Translations under genes and position numbers: made by a program | In this document: positions 25,601 to 37,600 of the stretch, one piece after another | Position numbering within the stretch: the stretch's first letter is position 1 | Layout of the letters: each line of letters begins with the position of its first letter | NCBI GenBank assembly: GCA_032173675.1 | Contig: JAVKPL010007177.1 | Span: 124,001-188,000, forward strand | DNA length: 64,000 nucleotides | Direction: 5' to 3' | From: Gastrolobium villosum | Lineage: Eukaryota > Streptophyta > Magnoliopsida > Fabales > Fabaceae | Notes under the pieces: generated by a model | Databases searched by the model: none | What the model saw: the letters and a program-made list of their open reading frames with translations, nothing else | Told to the model about the DNA's origin: nothing

Positions 25601-28600
25601 CTGGGATTTCTTTTTAGATTTCCCTTTGACATTCAGCCCCTCTACAGGAGCCTTTTTATTGGAGTTCATCTCCAATTCCTTAGACCTAAGAGCTGCCAAC
25701 ACATCCTCAAGGGATAAAGACTCCCTACCATACTTAATTGCAGCTTTCACATCCTTGAAAGCATAAGGCAAGGCATTTAGGAGTATAATGGCTTGGTTTT
25801 CATCAGAGATCTTTTCATCCGTATTAGCCAAGCTTATGGTTATCTTCTTAAATTCATCTAAGTTCTCATCTAATGATTTATTAGAGTCCATTTTAAAACC
25901 AAACAATTTTTCTTTAAGATAAATTTTGTTTGATAAAGACTTAGTCATGAAAAGAGATTCCAGCTTTAACAAAACCCCAGCAGCAGTGATTTCATCATCC
26001 ACTTGTCTAAGGACGTTGTCAGTCAAGTGCAAAATCAGTAAACTGAATGCTGTCTCCAGCATTTCCTCCTTATCCTTAGCACTCATGGTGGCAGGAAGAT
26101 CCCTAGCACCACCTAAGGCCTTGGAACACTTTTGGTGAACCAGTACAGCCTTCATTTTCTTCCTCCACATATTGAAGTCTCCTTTGCCATCATACTTCTC
26201 CACCTCCACACGTGCAGTGCCCATCTTGATGACACCCAGCAACCAAGACAGCAACCAGAACAGACGTGATACAAGAAAGAAGGGGAGAGGAAGCGCGGAA
26301 AAAACAACAGATAATATTCTTGTAATAAAGAGTTCAGTAACAACAGTAATTGCAGAAGCAGAATAAAGCATGCAATAAAGAATTGCAAGAAAGAAAGCAA
26401 TAAACAAGAATCAGCAATTACAAAGCACAGAAGCAGGCAAAAAAAAAGGCACGCAACCTAAAGCTCTAGATACCAATTGTTGAAATTCAGTGGAGAAAAA
26501 TGCAGAATTATTTCTGGTTTACTTAAACAGAAAAGGAATAAAGAGAGAAAGATCACACGTAGGATTTTTACTTGTTCAGAAACTTGTGTTACCAAGTTTC
26601 CTACATCAAGGATCAATTTAGGGAGACCACTCCCTGGCACTTGCACTAATTAAATCAAGAACAAAAGATACAATATTCATAAACAAACTTAATGACCAAA
26701 GCCCCAATGAAAAACCCTAAGCCCCAAAATACAGAATCAAAAAGAAACTGAATACTATAAGCTACTACAAACACAGCACAAAGACATATAGTAGCACACG
26801 ATCACACACAAGAACCCTGAGTTACAAGAACAGTTCCTCACAAGAAGATCTTCTTCTTGTGTGACCAGAATCTCCTTCGCTCTCAATCACCGTAGCTTCA
26901 CTCTTCAAGGGAACCACCAATCAGCCAATTGGTACCTGCAAGAACAGCAAGGAACGCAAACAGAAGAGAAACAACCAAGCAAGCTTGATTGAGAGGTCAG
27001 AAATCAGGTTTCAAGAGAAACCCTAGCAGAGCACGATTTTGGGAACTTTCAGTTATGAATATCGATCATAAAGAGGGCAAAATGAAATTGTGTTTTAAAT
27101 GGAAAGACTACTGCATATTGTATAATAAGCCAAACAAATGAAACGCAGCGTTTTATGCAATAAAACTAAAATACCCTTAAACTAATAACCATGGCAGTGT
27201 GATTTTAAAAAAAAGGCTACATATGGAAATACACACATATACATATAACACTATCCAAGGAACCTGTTGAGAACTGATAAAATTGGGTGAATACATATTC
27301 TTTCACTCGATGCTCCCTGTTTTATTCCCATCCATATTGAATTTTAAAGATCAATGTGGTCCAGCGAGAGAACCACTGACATCTGACTCTTACTACTCAG
27401 CTTCTCTTTGGTATTTTGACATTGTAGTTAAAGTACAAATTGCTGTTGTAGACTTTGCCACCTCTCCTGTCCTTGTTAAAGTCCTATAAGAGTTACCTAG
27501 TGTATTGTTTGGGTCAGAGCATGCTGTTTGGTTTATATTTAAATTTGCTTCGTGTTTGTTAGTCAACTGCATTACCTGATATTATGTCATACCTTGACAT
27601 GTAGTCACCAACTGAAAAAAATCCTTTATTTGTTGTGAGATGGATGCTGTTTGGTTTTTCTAATTTTCTTAGCGTGCTACAGGCTTGTGTTCTTCCACCT
27701 CCTAAGGGAACTTCCTGGATTAACTATGCTAGGTGTGTGCATCAAATCTTACAACGCCTAAAGAACATGCAGGTGGCACTCTTAAGTTCAAATTTCATGA
27801 CTGATTCCTTGTCCTCCTTGAATGTCATTTCACCATTCTAATACTTCCTTCTGTATCTGTAACTTTACAAAAAAGTTGTGGCTTAGGATTCCATTTGGGA
27901 AGCCTGATGATGCCCCTAGTGCAAGCTCCAGAGCTTTGGTGAGTTAAAGGACTAAAATTAAGCGGTGAAGGTCTTGATTTTAAGTCTGTATAGCTGGGGT
28001 GGGCTCACATATAGAATCTATACTCTTCTCTGCACATGCACATTTCTGCTCAAATGTGGACTTATTCCTATTTTTCTTAACTATCTTATATCCTTAAACT
28101 ACAGTCTTCTAAATGAAATATCCCTCGCTGTTGTGAAGTCAAAGCTAGTGAATAGTGAGTTTTTGATCTGATATTCAACATGACATGACACTGGAGATTC
28201 ATATGGTGTTTATATGTATTTTTTATGTTGATTTTCATATAATAAAACATGAGTAGGATTATATTTACAAATATTTCGTTTACAAACTCAATGTATTCCG
28301 AGAAATACATACTTGAGTGTTTCTATTCTCCGGAATAAATAATTAAGTTTGTAAACAAAAAAATTTGTAAATATAATTTTTCATATAAAACATAACTTAG
28401 GAGTATCAAATTATTAAGGGGTAGACTCTGGGGTCATGAAGATTTAAACTTTTTGTAGACATGAAAATTTATGATATCAAGTTTAGTTTAGTTTAGTTTA
28501 GTTTATTTTCAGTCACCTTTCTAATCCTGAATTTCAGAATGATTCTTGGAAAATATGGAATTCGTTTCGTCTGCTATGTGAGCATCACAGCCAATTGTCG

Positions 28601-31569
28601 GTTGCACTTGATAATTTGTGAGTACCGCAGAATTTATACCTTTGATCTACTACACTTTATACCTTGATCTTGCATTTTGTTCCTAGACTTTTATTGCCTA
28701 GATTTCTCAATAACGGCACGAATTCTTTATTAATTTCCTAAAGCATAAACATTGTACTTGTTATCAGCAATATCCTGCCTTCAGAGAACTCACTAAAACG
28801 TTGGTATGGGGAGCCTGTTGTTGCAGCAATATTAAATACAGATGTAAGGACATTTAGTGATTTATAATGCATCTGTCAAATATGAAGTATGTTGCTGCCG
28901 ATCCTTGGCAAAAAAAAATTTAATTATTGCTTTTTAATAAAATAATTACGCATTTATTACAATTTTGAGAATAATTACGGATCTACTACACAATGTGACG
29001 CCCCTTTTGGACGTCACATGTGATGCCCCAACTGAGGCGTCTCACCCAAAGGGGAGAGACGCCCAACTTGGGCGTATTTCGTGTGGTGTTGACACGTGTC
29101 ACACAAAACTTCTAAAGGCCATAACTTTTGACTCGGGTATCCAAATCAATTAATTCTTTTTTTGATTCCACATAACTTTTCAAGATCTACGTAATGACAC
29201 CCCATTTGATATATTTTATCTCTCATAAACATATTTCAATTTTGTAAAAAAGTGGAACTATTGTTGCAAATTTGAACTATGGTAATGAAATATAAACACT
29301 CAACTCTACTAGTGTGACAAAATATTAATGGATAAAAAAGTTAAATTATAATTTGAAAAATTAAAATGTGACAAAATATTAGATTAATTCTTAGTAATAG
29401 AGACAACTACAGCTCCCCAATGATAACTAGTACTTATCCCACTGCTCCAACATAAAAAAACGCAAAAACAAACACAGAGTAAAAAAACAAAGGAGAATAA
29501 TGAGAACAATAAAATGGTCGTCTGAATCTGATTTGAGTAGAACTAGGCTCAACACGTCAGGTACAGGGATGACTCAACACGTCTTTATTGGTACTGTTTC
29601 TTTGATCATGTCATTTCATAGCAGAACGCTGAGCTGCAGGGACATTTTGGCAAGTTCAACAAGCTAGCTTCCTGGCGTTTTTATGGGAAGTAGAAAACGT
29701 CTTGTGCAAGGACGTGTTCCTTCACTCTGACATCATGAAAAAACGTGATCTGATGTGACGTATAAGGAATAAGAGTGACCTCAGGAACGTTTTCATAAAC
29801 AACATTTAAATTTAAATTATGTTTGTGATAAATAAAATATATCAAATGGGGTGTCATTGCGTAGATCTCAAAAATTATGTGGAATCAAAAAAAGAATTAC
29901 CTGATTTGGATACCCGAGTCAAAAGTTATGACTTTTATAAGTTTTACGATTAAAATGTTACTTTTTGTGTGACACGTGTCAACACCACACGAAAGACGCC
30001 CAAGTTGGGCGTCTCCCCTTTGGGTGAGACGCCTCAATTGGGGCGTTACATGTGACGCCCAAAAGGGACCACATAATGCAGTAGATCCGTAATTATTCCC
30101 AAAACTGTAATAAATACGTAATTATTTTATTAAAAAGCAATAATTTAAAATTTTTTTTGCCGCCAATCCTTGTCTAACTAGTAATGATTTTGATTGAATT
30201 TTTGCAAGATCTTTTCAAGTAAGAATCGTGGTAATGGCAAGTACCTCTCAAAGCGTCATCAGAAGTTGATTACTGATTTCTTTGACCATTCTATACAGGT
30301 AAACTTCTAAATTCTTTGTATTTTGTAACCTAGTAAATAATGAGCGAATATTTAGTGATTGATGACGAAATAAGGTGAGCAATAAATTATTTAGTGCTGT
30401 CATGTTAGAAAAAAGTTTTTCACAAACTCTGAACTCTGGTCACCACTATTCCTTTTTCTCAATAGTTTTTGAGTGCAAATAAAATTTCTCAATTATTGAA
30501 TTCTACAGGACACAATCTTTGCAATTTTACAATACTAGTACCTCATTTTATCCTTTATTTTCCCTCAAGGATAGTGCATTGTTGGTTAGCGGATCATAAG
30601 GAATAGATTGATTGATACTGTTTTTTGAAACGTGTGTCTAGATCATTATATCTGGGAAACATGTAGAAGATCCTTTTGGTACTCATTCCGTGGCAGGTAA
30701 GTTCCTATTCTTGTTTTCTTGATTTTTCATTGTAAATTCAGAAGATAAATTTTTAAATTGTCATAACTAGTATATGCCAATTTGAAATTTCACGGGTAAT
30801 TCCAACCTTGTGTTTTGATTATAAGTGCCTGTGCCTGCATGCATGTACTGTGAAAGTTGTAATTTGGTGTGTCTGCATGTGTGTTTTGGGTTATTAATCT
30901 TCTGCTTTTAATGAGTTTTTGCACTTTAGAATCAGAGGCACATCCTTTACAGCCATATCTGGACTATGTTAGTTTTCTATACAAACGAATGGATCCTCTT
31001 TCTGAGGAAGAAAGTTTGCAGGTATCAATTACTACATGTGTCAAATATCATTATTTGCTATTATCTTCCTATTTACCCTTTGAGTGTTTTATGCCAGTTT
31101 GGTGTGAGGGATTTTTTACATCCACCATTCCATGTAAGTATTCTTTGTCCTGCTTTGCAGTGCTTTTTTTCTGTATATTTTTTTGTTAGAATTTAATTTG
31201 TTTTATAAACTTTTTGTGTCTATGTATCTATTGGGCTGGACCCGATTGACCAGTGTGTTTGGTTTTTACTTTTATTGAATATGGCACGGTCTCTACTTGA
31301 TTCTATAAGCTGCTAACTATCCACTGAAAGGGAAAGACCTATTCTCCCCGTACACAGTTGTGTGTGTGTCTATATATATATGGTAAACCATTTTTTCATA
31401 TTATAAGAAAATAATTATAAAAAACAAAATTACAAGTGGGATTCATAGATAAAAGGAGAAAAAAAAAAAAACAGAGATGAGATCAACATTTTTTTTGGGT
31501 GTGCTGAAACTTTGTTTCTCTTATATAAAATGAGAGAAATTTGATTACAAAAAATGAGAGAAATAAAAT

Positions 31570-31610
<41 letters not shown>

Positions 31611-34600
31611 TTTTAAATTAAAAGATGCTCAAGATTATTGTATTAATATTTTAAATTTTATAATGTGGCTTTTGTTATTTATATATTATAATTTTTTTTT
31701 CCAATTTAGTTAAATGCAGTTCGACTTTTGGATTAATATTAGAGGCGAGCATATCATATTACGAGCACTCTTTAGAGTTTGCAATTTTCTAAAAGAATTT
31801 TTTTGGGGGGAAAGTGAAAGAAAATGGGAAAAATTAATATTTTGTCATTTAACGTATTTAAAAATTAAGAAAATATTAATAACCAATAAATCAAAGATTC
31901 AGATTAAACATATATATAAGTTTATTAGTAACTCACTCTTAATATGAGATAATTGCAGGAAATGTATTTTTTCCAAAATTTAATTACAAAAATTTAGAAT
32001 TTAATGTAGTTATTTGCAAAAGACAAAGTATTTGTTTTATTCTTTCAACAACCATTTTTTATTGCACAATGTTCCCGCAACCATTTTACTGATTTGAAAA
32101 TTTTCAATACCTGTGCAGCCTCTTAAGAATTATTCAGAGGCGCAGTCCTTTGAGAATTTTGAGTTAGACGCAGCGAAATACAATCAGGTATGGCAATACG
32201 TGTCAGGAATATTTTTTATTTTTTATTTTTCTCATATATTTTTTATTTTGCTTTTTTTTATATGTAGTACCGAAAAGCAATTTGTGAAGCATTGCTGGAC
32301 AGGGTTCCTAATGAAGAGGCATCTATGGTAAAATTTGTTTCTCGCTTTTAGTTTAGTTTAGTTTTTTTTTTTTTTTTTTTGTTATTTTTTATCCAGAGGT
32401 TTTTTTGTTTTTCCTATGGCTAGGTATTAGTGGTTGTTGGTGCAGGGCGTGGGGCTCTTGTGCGGGTATCATTACAGGTGTGATATTGTTCTAGAATGTG
32501 GCAAATCTTGTTCTACATTTGGATAATATCCTTTTCTTTAATATGACTTTTATCATCTTCATATATAGGCAGCTGAGGAAACAGGGCGGAAGCTAAGAGT
32601 TTATGCTGTGGAAAAGAATCCAAATACAGCTATTGGACTTAATGTTAGTTGTAGATCTTGTTCTTGCGTTTATGGTGATTCCTTGAATTTCTATTCTAAA
32701 TGCTAATATAGTGAAGCGAGTTGCATATCATAGAACTAGCTGAATTCAATTTCCTCATTATGCTTATAATAGGAGTAACCTGTAGCATCAGTACAAGATA
32801 AGCATTTTTTTTGGGTACAAAGATAAGCATTTTTTAATTGCTTGAATGGGTCCCACTCCCAATATGACAAATTCATCATGATGCATTTCTTTTTTGTATT
32901 TAAGTTTGATCTATGTAACATTTTCAGTGGAATATTTTTGTTATAGGATGGTCCATAATTTTATGAACACAACCATTGGTACTTTTCTGACATTATATTT
33001 AGCTTTCGTTCTAGAGAGTAGGCTTTTTAATTGAAGGTCTTTTATTTTCTTTCAGTGGTTATATAAATTGATTTGCTCTTCTTCCCCCTTATTTTAAAAA
33101 ATTTTCTTTATGGCAATATTAACTGTAGTTTTTCAAAAGAGGATTCAATCTTTCGAATAATCATGGACGCGACATTTTATTTATTGGAGCAGGAGCAAAT
33201 CAGGTTACAAGGATGGTTGAATATTGTTACCGTAGTCTCAAGTGACGTGCGTTACTGGACTGCCCCTGAAAAAGCTGACATATTGGTAGATTTGTACAAT
33301 TATATTTAGTCGTTAACTTTTATTCTTCTTGTTTTTTTTTTTTTGGTAAACAACTTTTGTTCTTTTTACTGTCGTGTCTGATTGCTGTTGTCTTGAATTT
33401 AGGTTAGTGATTTGCTAGGTTCTTTTGGTGACAATGAACTGTCTCCCGAAATTCTTGATGGAGCCCAGAGGTTTCTAAAGAAAGATGGAATTTCAATACC
33501 ATCTACGTATGTAATTCCTTTCACTCCAAATGTTTGTTAGTTTATCTTTGTTAAAAGGTTTTATTTTTTTATTTTTCTTGCTTAGTTTTTCTTATTTTCT
33601 TTTAGTTTTTAAATATGATTGTCCACAAATTTTTATTAAGTCCCTCTAATTCAATACGAGTGACTATTGTTAACAGAAACATTGAACTGATTTCGGACAA
33701 ACATGAAAAAATTGAGCAAATGCTTTCGGGTCTCTCCTTTATTTTTCATCAATATTACCCATGTGAACCTTGAAAAATCATCCACTATTGTTAAGAAATA
33801 TCTATCACCATTTGTAGAGGCCACAGAAAATGGACCCCAGATGTCTGCATGTACAAGCTCAAAAACTTTTGAAGTGTTGCTAGTACTGGAACCATAGGGA
33901 AGTCTTCTTTGTTTAGCTATATGACATATATCACAAACAGTGTCATTCTTATTGCAAGATACAAGAGGAAATTTATGGCACATATTCTGCATAACACTAT
34001 CAGATATATGTCCTAAACGATAATGCCAAAGCATAGAGGCATCAACGGATGCATTATTACATTGCCTAGAAAAGTCTATTACGAAGGCATCATCTGTGGA
34101 ATGCAAGACAAACAATCCATTGCAGAGCTTAGCAGAACCAATCACTTGTCCTGAGTGGATCTGTTTGATGCAGCAAAGAGAATCATGAAAAGTGAGTTCA
34201 CATTGAACAGATTGCAACAATTTAGTGACTGATATCAGATTTACACAAAATTCTGGAACATAGAGTACACCAGATAGCTGTAAAAGTGGAGATAAGTGAA
34301 CCAAGCCAGAGTAGTGTGCTGTAACCTTATGTCCATTCGGAAGAGTAATGTCAATTGGCTTGATTTTATTTAGGGAAAGAAAGAAACGATTAATGGAGCA
34401 TATATGGTCTGTTGCCCCTGTGTCTAGTATCCAGTGAGAAAGTGGCTTACCAGAGAATTGATCTGAATTGACATTAAGAGTCATGCTTTGTGGTTGGGCT
34501 GTTTGAACAAAATTTGCATGGTGGCTGGTTGAGGAGGCAGTGGCAACATTCTTCTCCAGTTTCGTCTGCTGCCAAAAGTCAATAAGATCCTTGTACTCTT

Positions 34601-37600
34601 GCTGTGACACAAGCATCTTGTCATCACTCTTGTGTTCTTCATTATCCACGATCATATCAGAAATAGCAGCATTAGTTGAACCTGTTCTTGGCTTGTTCTT
34701 GAATCCAGGTGGATATCCATGCTTAGCATAACATGTATCCACAGTATGATTGATTCTCCCACAATGTGTACAAAGCCTGGTTCCACGTCCTCTACCAGTA
34801 TAATTCTTGTTTCTGTTAAACATTGGGTGATTGTGTTGCTGATCCGCAATAAATGCTTTTGCATCTATTGGAGTTTCAGAGTGAAATTCAGAATTCATTT
34901 GCCTCTCTTGTTGTGCAACAAGTGAGAATGCTTTATTCATTCCAGGTAATGGATCCATAAGCATGATTTGTGAACGTACGTGAGTGAATTGATCACTCAA
35001 GCCTCTTAGGAATCGAATCACTTGATCACGTTCCCTACCTTCCTTTATCTTACTTGATGCGCCACAGTTACAAATTGGCAATGGTTGGAGGTTATCCAAC
35101 TCATCCCACAGTGATTTCAAATGAGTATAAAAATCACTCACAGAACGATCTCCTTGTTGAAGACGTTGAATATCCTCTTGCAGATCTGCAATTCTAAAAA
35201 CGTCCGATTGTGAAAAACGTTCAGACAAATTCTTCCATACTTCAGCAGCTCGCTCCATCCATAATATGGATTTCGCGATGGATTCATCAATGGAACGATG
35301 CAACCACGACAACACTGTGATATTACATCCTTCCCAAGCCTTGAATAAAGGATCAGTTTCTGCAGGAACCGTATAAGTCCCATCAACAAAACACAATTTG
35401 TTCTTAGACAATAAAGCCATCTTCATAGCACGCACCCAGCCATGGTAGTTACGTCCATTCAATACTGGAGTAACAAGAACCAATGATGGACTTTCGCTTG
35501 GATGCAAGTATAGAGGATTCGATGGATTTGACAAATAATCTGGAAGAGAACTCTGACTCGCCATTGAATCAAGAAGCAGCAAAGCTTGAAAGATCAAGAA
35601 TCTTGAAGAAAGAAAAGGAAAGGCGAAATATCAGAGCTCTGATACCAAATGAAAATCCAAGGAACCCAGAGAATCAGTGAATGGAAACATTGTATTATTA
35701 CTCATTGAATGAATCTGAAGAGAACTACAGTATTTATATCTAAGGCTATCAACAAACTAAGCAACTAATCAATCAGTAACAAACTCTGAACTAACTAACT
35801 AATCACTAACAAACTCTGAACTAACTACAACAAACTTTAAACTAATTGCAAGTTAGTTACAGATAAATAATCAGTTAATGCACACATGTATGCAGACTTG
35901 ATACATATGAAGGATTCTAACAGTGCGAGTTACATGCTTTTAGAGAGAGCCTGCATATGAAATAATGGATATTTTGCTCGATGCAGCATTTTGAGAATTA
36001 TTATTTTATTTGAACATATTATAATTCCTTTACTATTTATTTCTCATGCTTTCTTCATGTCACTCAGTTTGTAAAAGATGAACCATTGTGAATCATATTC
36101 AAGTATCATTGGATTATTTTATATAATATTGAACTGAGATGAATTTTTCGATAATAGAATTCGGCAACAATTTTTTACTTTCATCAACTTCGGTAGATGG
36201 CATCAGTGAAGTAAATTTTTGCCATGTAGTTTCACCTCTTTTTGTTAGCAAAAATTGAGTGTTTCTGGGAGCCATTGCTTCATACAATTAGAAGTAGTTG
36301 GATTTATAAGACATTGGAGCTCGGCCAGCTGAACGTTAATTATATGAGTTGATGTATTTTAACTTTTGAGGATTATTGTATTAGTGTTTATTTTATTTTT
36401 TTGGTGAAAATTGTATTAGTGTTTAATTTCCACTTTCAGGTACACAAGTTTCCTCCAACCATTGACAGCTTCAAAGTTATATAATGATGTATATCTCTTG
36501 TACTCCCTATGCCAAATTTACCCTTATAAATTTAGTACTTCTTTTTACCTGCTTGTGGTTATATTCAGGCTAAGACACGTAAAGATACTTTAAGCTTGGA
36601 AACTGCTTGTGTTGTTAAAATTCACAAGGTAGCTCGGCTTACGCCTGCTCAGAAGGTGAGTAACTTCTCATTTAGTTTGCTATCCTTGCTTTTCCTTCAA
36701 TCTATCCACTGTTCTGATCTTTATGACGTTTGAACTTCATGATTTGCTTAATATTTTTTGTTTAAATTTTAGGGAATTCACTTTTCTGCCCCAGAAAGTT
36801 GAGATAGAATTATTTCTGCTGAATTTGTTTGGTTTTGATTTGACTTGCTTAGGTTTTTACCTTTACTCACCCAAAACACACGGATCAAGAAAGCAATCAG
36901 CGGTATAAGAAGTTGCATTTTCTGATACCTGATAGTACTGGGTCAGCACTGGTTCATGGTATGTAGGGTATTTCTACGCCTACTCAGTGAATAAGTCTTT
37001 ATAAAAATAATTTATACTATATATTCGATTTTACTCTGACTATCCTGAAATTTTTGAAGCCCACGTTTTAGTAAATTTAATTGTGGATTTTGGTCCTATA
37101 ATCAAAATCAATTAGGAGTAATTATTATTCTTTAACTTAGGAATTATTGTAACTAATAGCTTTTAGGATTCCAATTCTTTCCTGTAATTCTAATTTAATT
37201 AGGAACTCTTTATTTTTTGCAATTTGAATATCCCAAATCCTATTTTGATTTAGGTATCATATTTGGGTCCTAAAATCATGGATAAAGATACCCAACATTT
37301 TATGCAATTTTAATATCCCAAATTCTGTTCTGATTTAGGTATAATATTTGGTCCTAAAATCATGGGTAAAGATACCCAACATTTATATATAGGGTAACTT
37401 CCTATTGCAATGGAAACGAGAGAATGCATAGTATCAGATTCAGAGCTATCTCAATCACAAAAAAACCCTAAAAACCCTACTATCTCAATCAGATTCAAGA
37501 GCAGGAGTTCCTTCAACACCACTCCTCGTACAGGGGATGACTCCTCTCACCCCTTTATAAACTCACATAGTTCTTCATATAATTGGTCACAACTTCATTC

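Larger units (their letters stand above)
21375..27250 (-). mobile_element. Nearly intact Ty1/Copia retrotransposon in intron 3 of PRMT5-1
   Basis: 5,876 bp, antisense to the host gene. The two LTRs are both 773 bp (21375-22147 and 26478-27250), begin TGTTG and end ATAACA, and are flanked by a perfect 5-bp TSD, CTATC (21370-21374 and 27251-27255). By eye the LTRs differ at 7 positions, about 0.9 percent, so insertion was recent. A primer-binding site related to initiator-Met tRNA, TGGTATCTAGAGC on the minus strand, lies at 26463-26475 beside the 5' LTR. A purine-rich tract, AATAAGGTGGAGTT on the minus strand, abuts the 3' LTR near 22148-22161. The gag-pol frame is interrupted by one stop. The site is absent from the matching intron of PRMT5-2. 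Confidence 0.95.

Noticed and set aside
26225..26407. N-terminal extension of the Copia polyprotein from an ATG at 26407
   Set aside because: The added 61 residues are hydrophobic and unlike Copia gag; the ATG at 26224 leads straight into the gag domain.
28475..28505. (TTTAG)n run in intron 5 of PRMT5-1, resembling telomere repeat
   Set aside because: The unit is TTTAG, lacking the GG of plant TTTAGGG; it is a short pentanucleotide microsatellite.
29000..29080. GC-rich GACGCCC cluster as a CpG island or promoter
   Set aside because: The same sequence recurs inverted at about 29990-30070, so it is part of the inverted arms of the foldback element.
32119..32331. Open frame spanning the intron after exon 12 of PRMT5-1
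   Set aside because: It reads through a clear GTATGG donor at 32188 and a TAG acceptor at 32267; the paralogue supports splicing.
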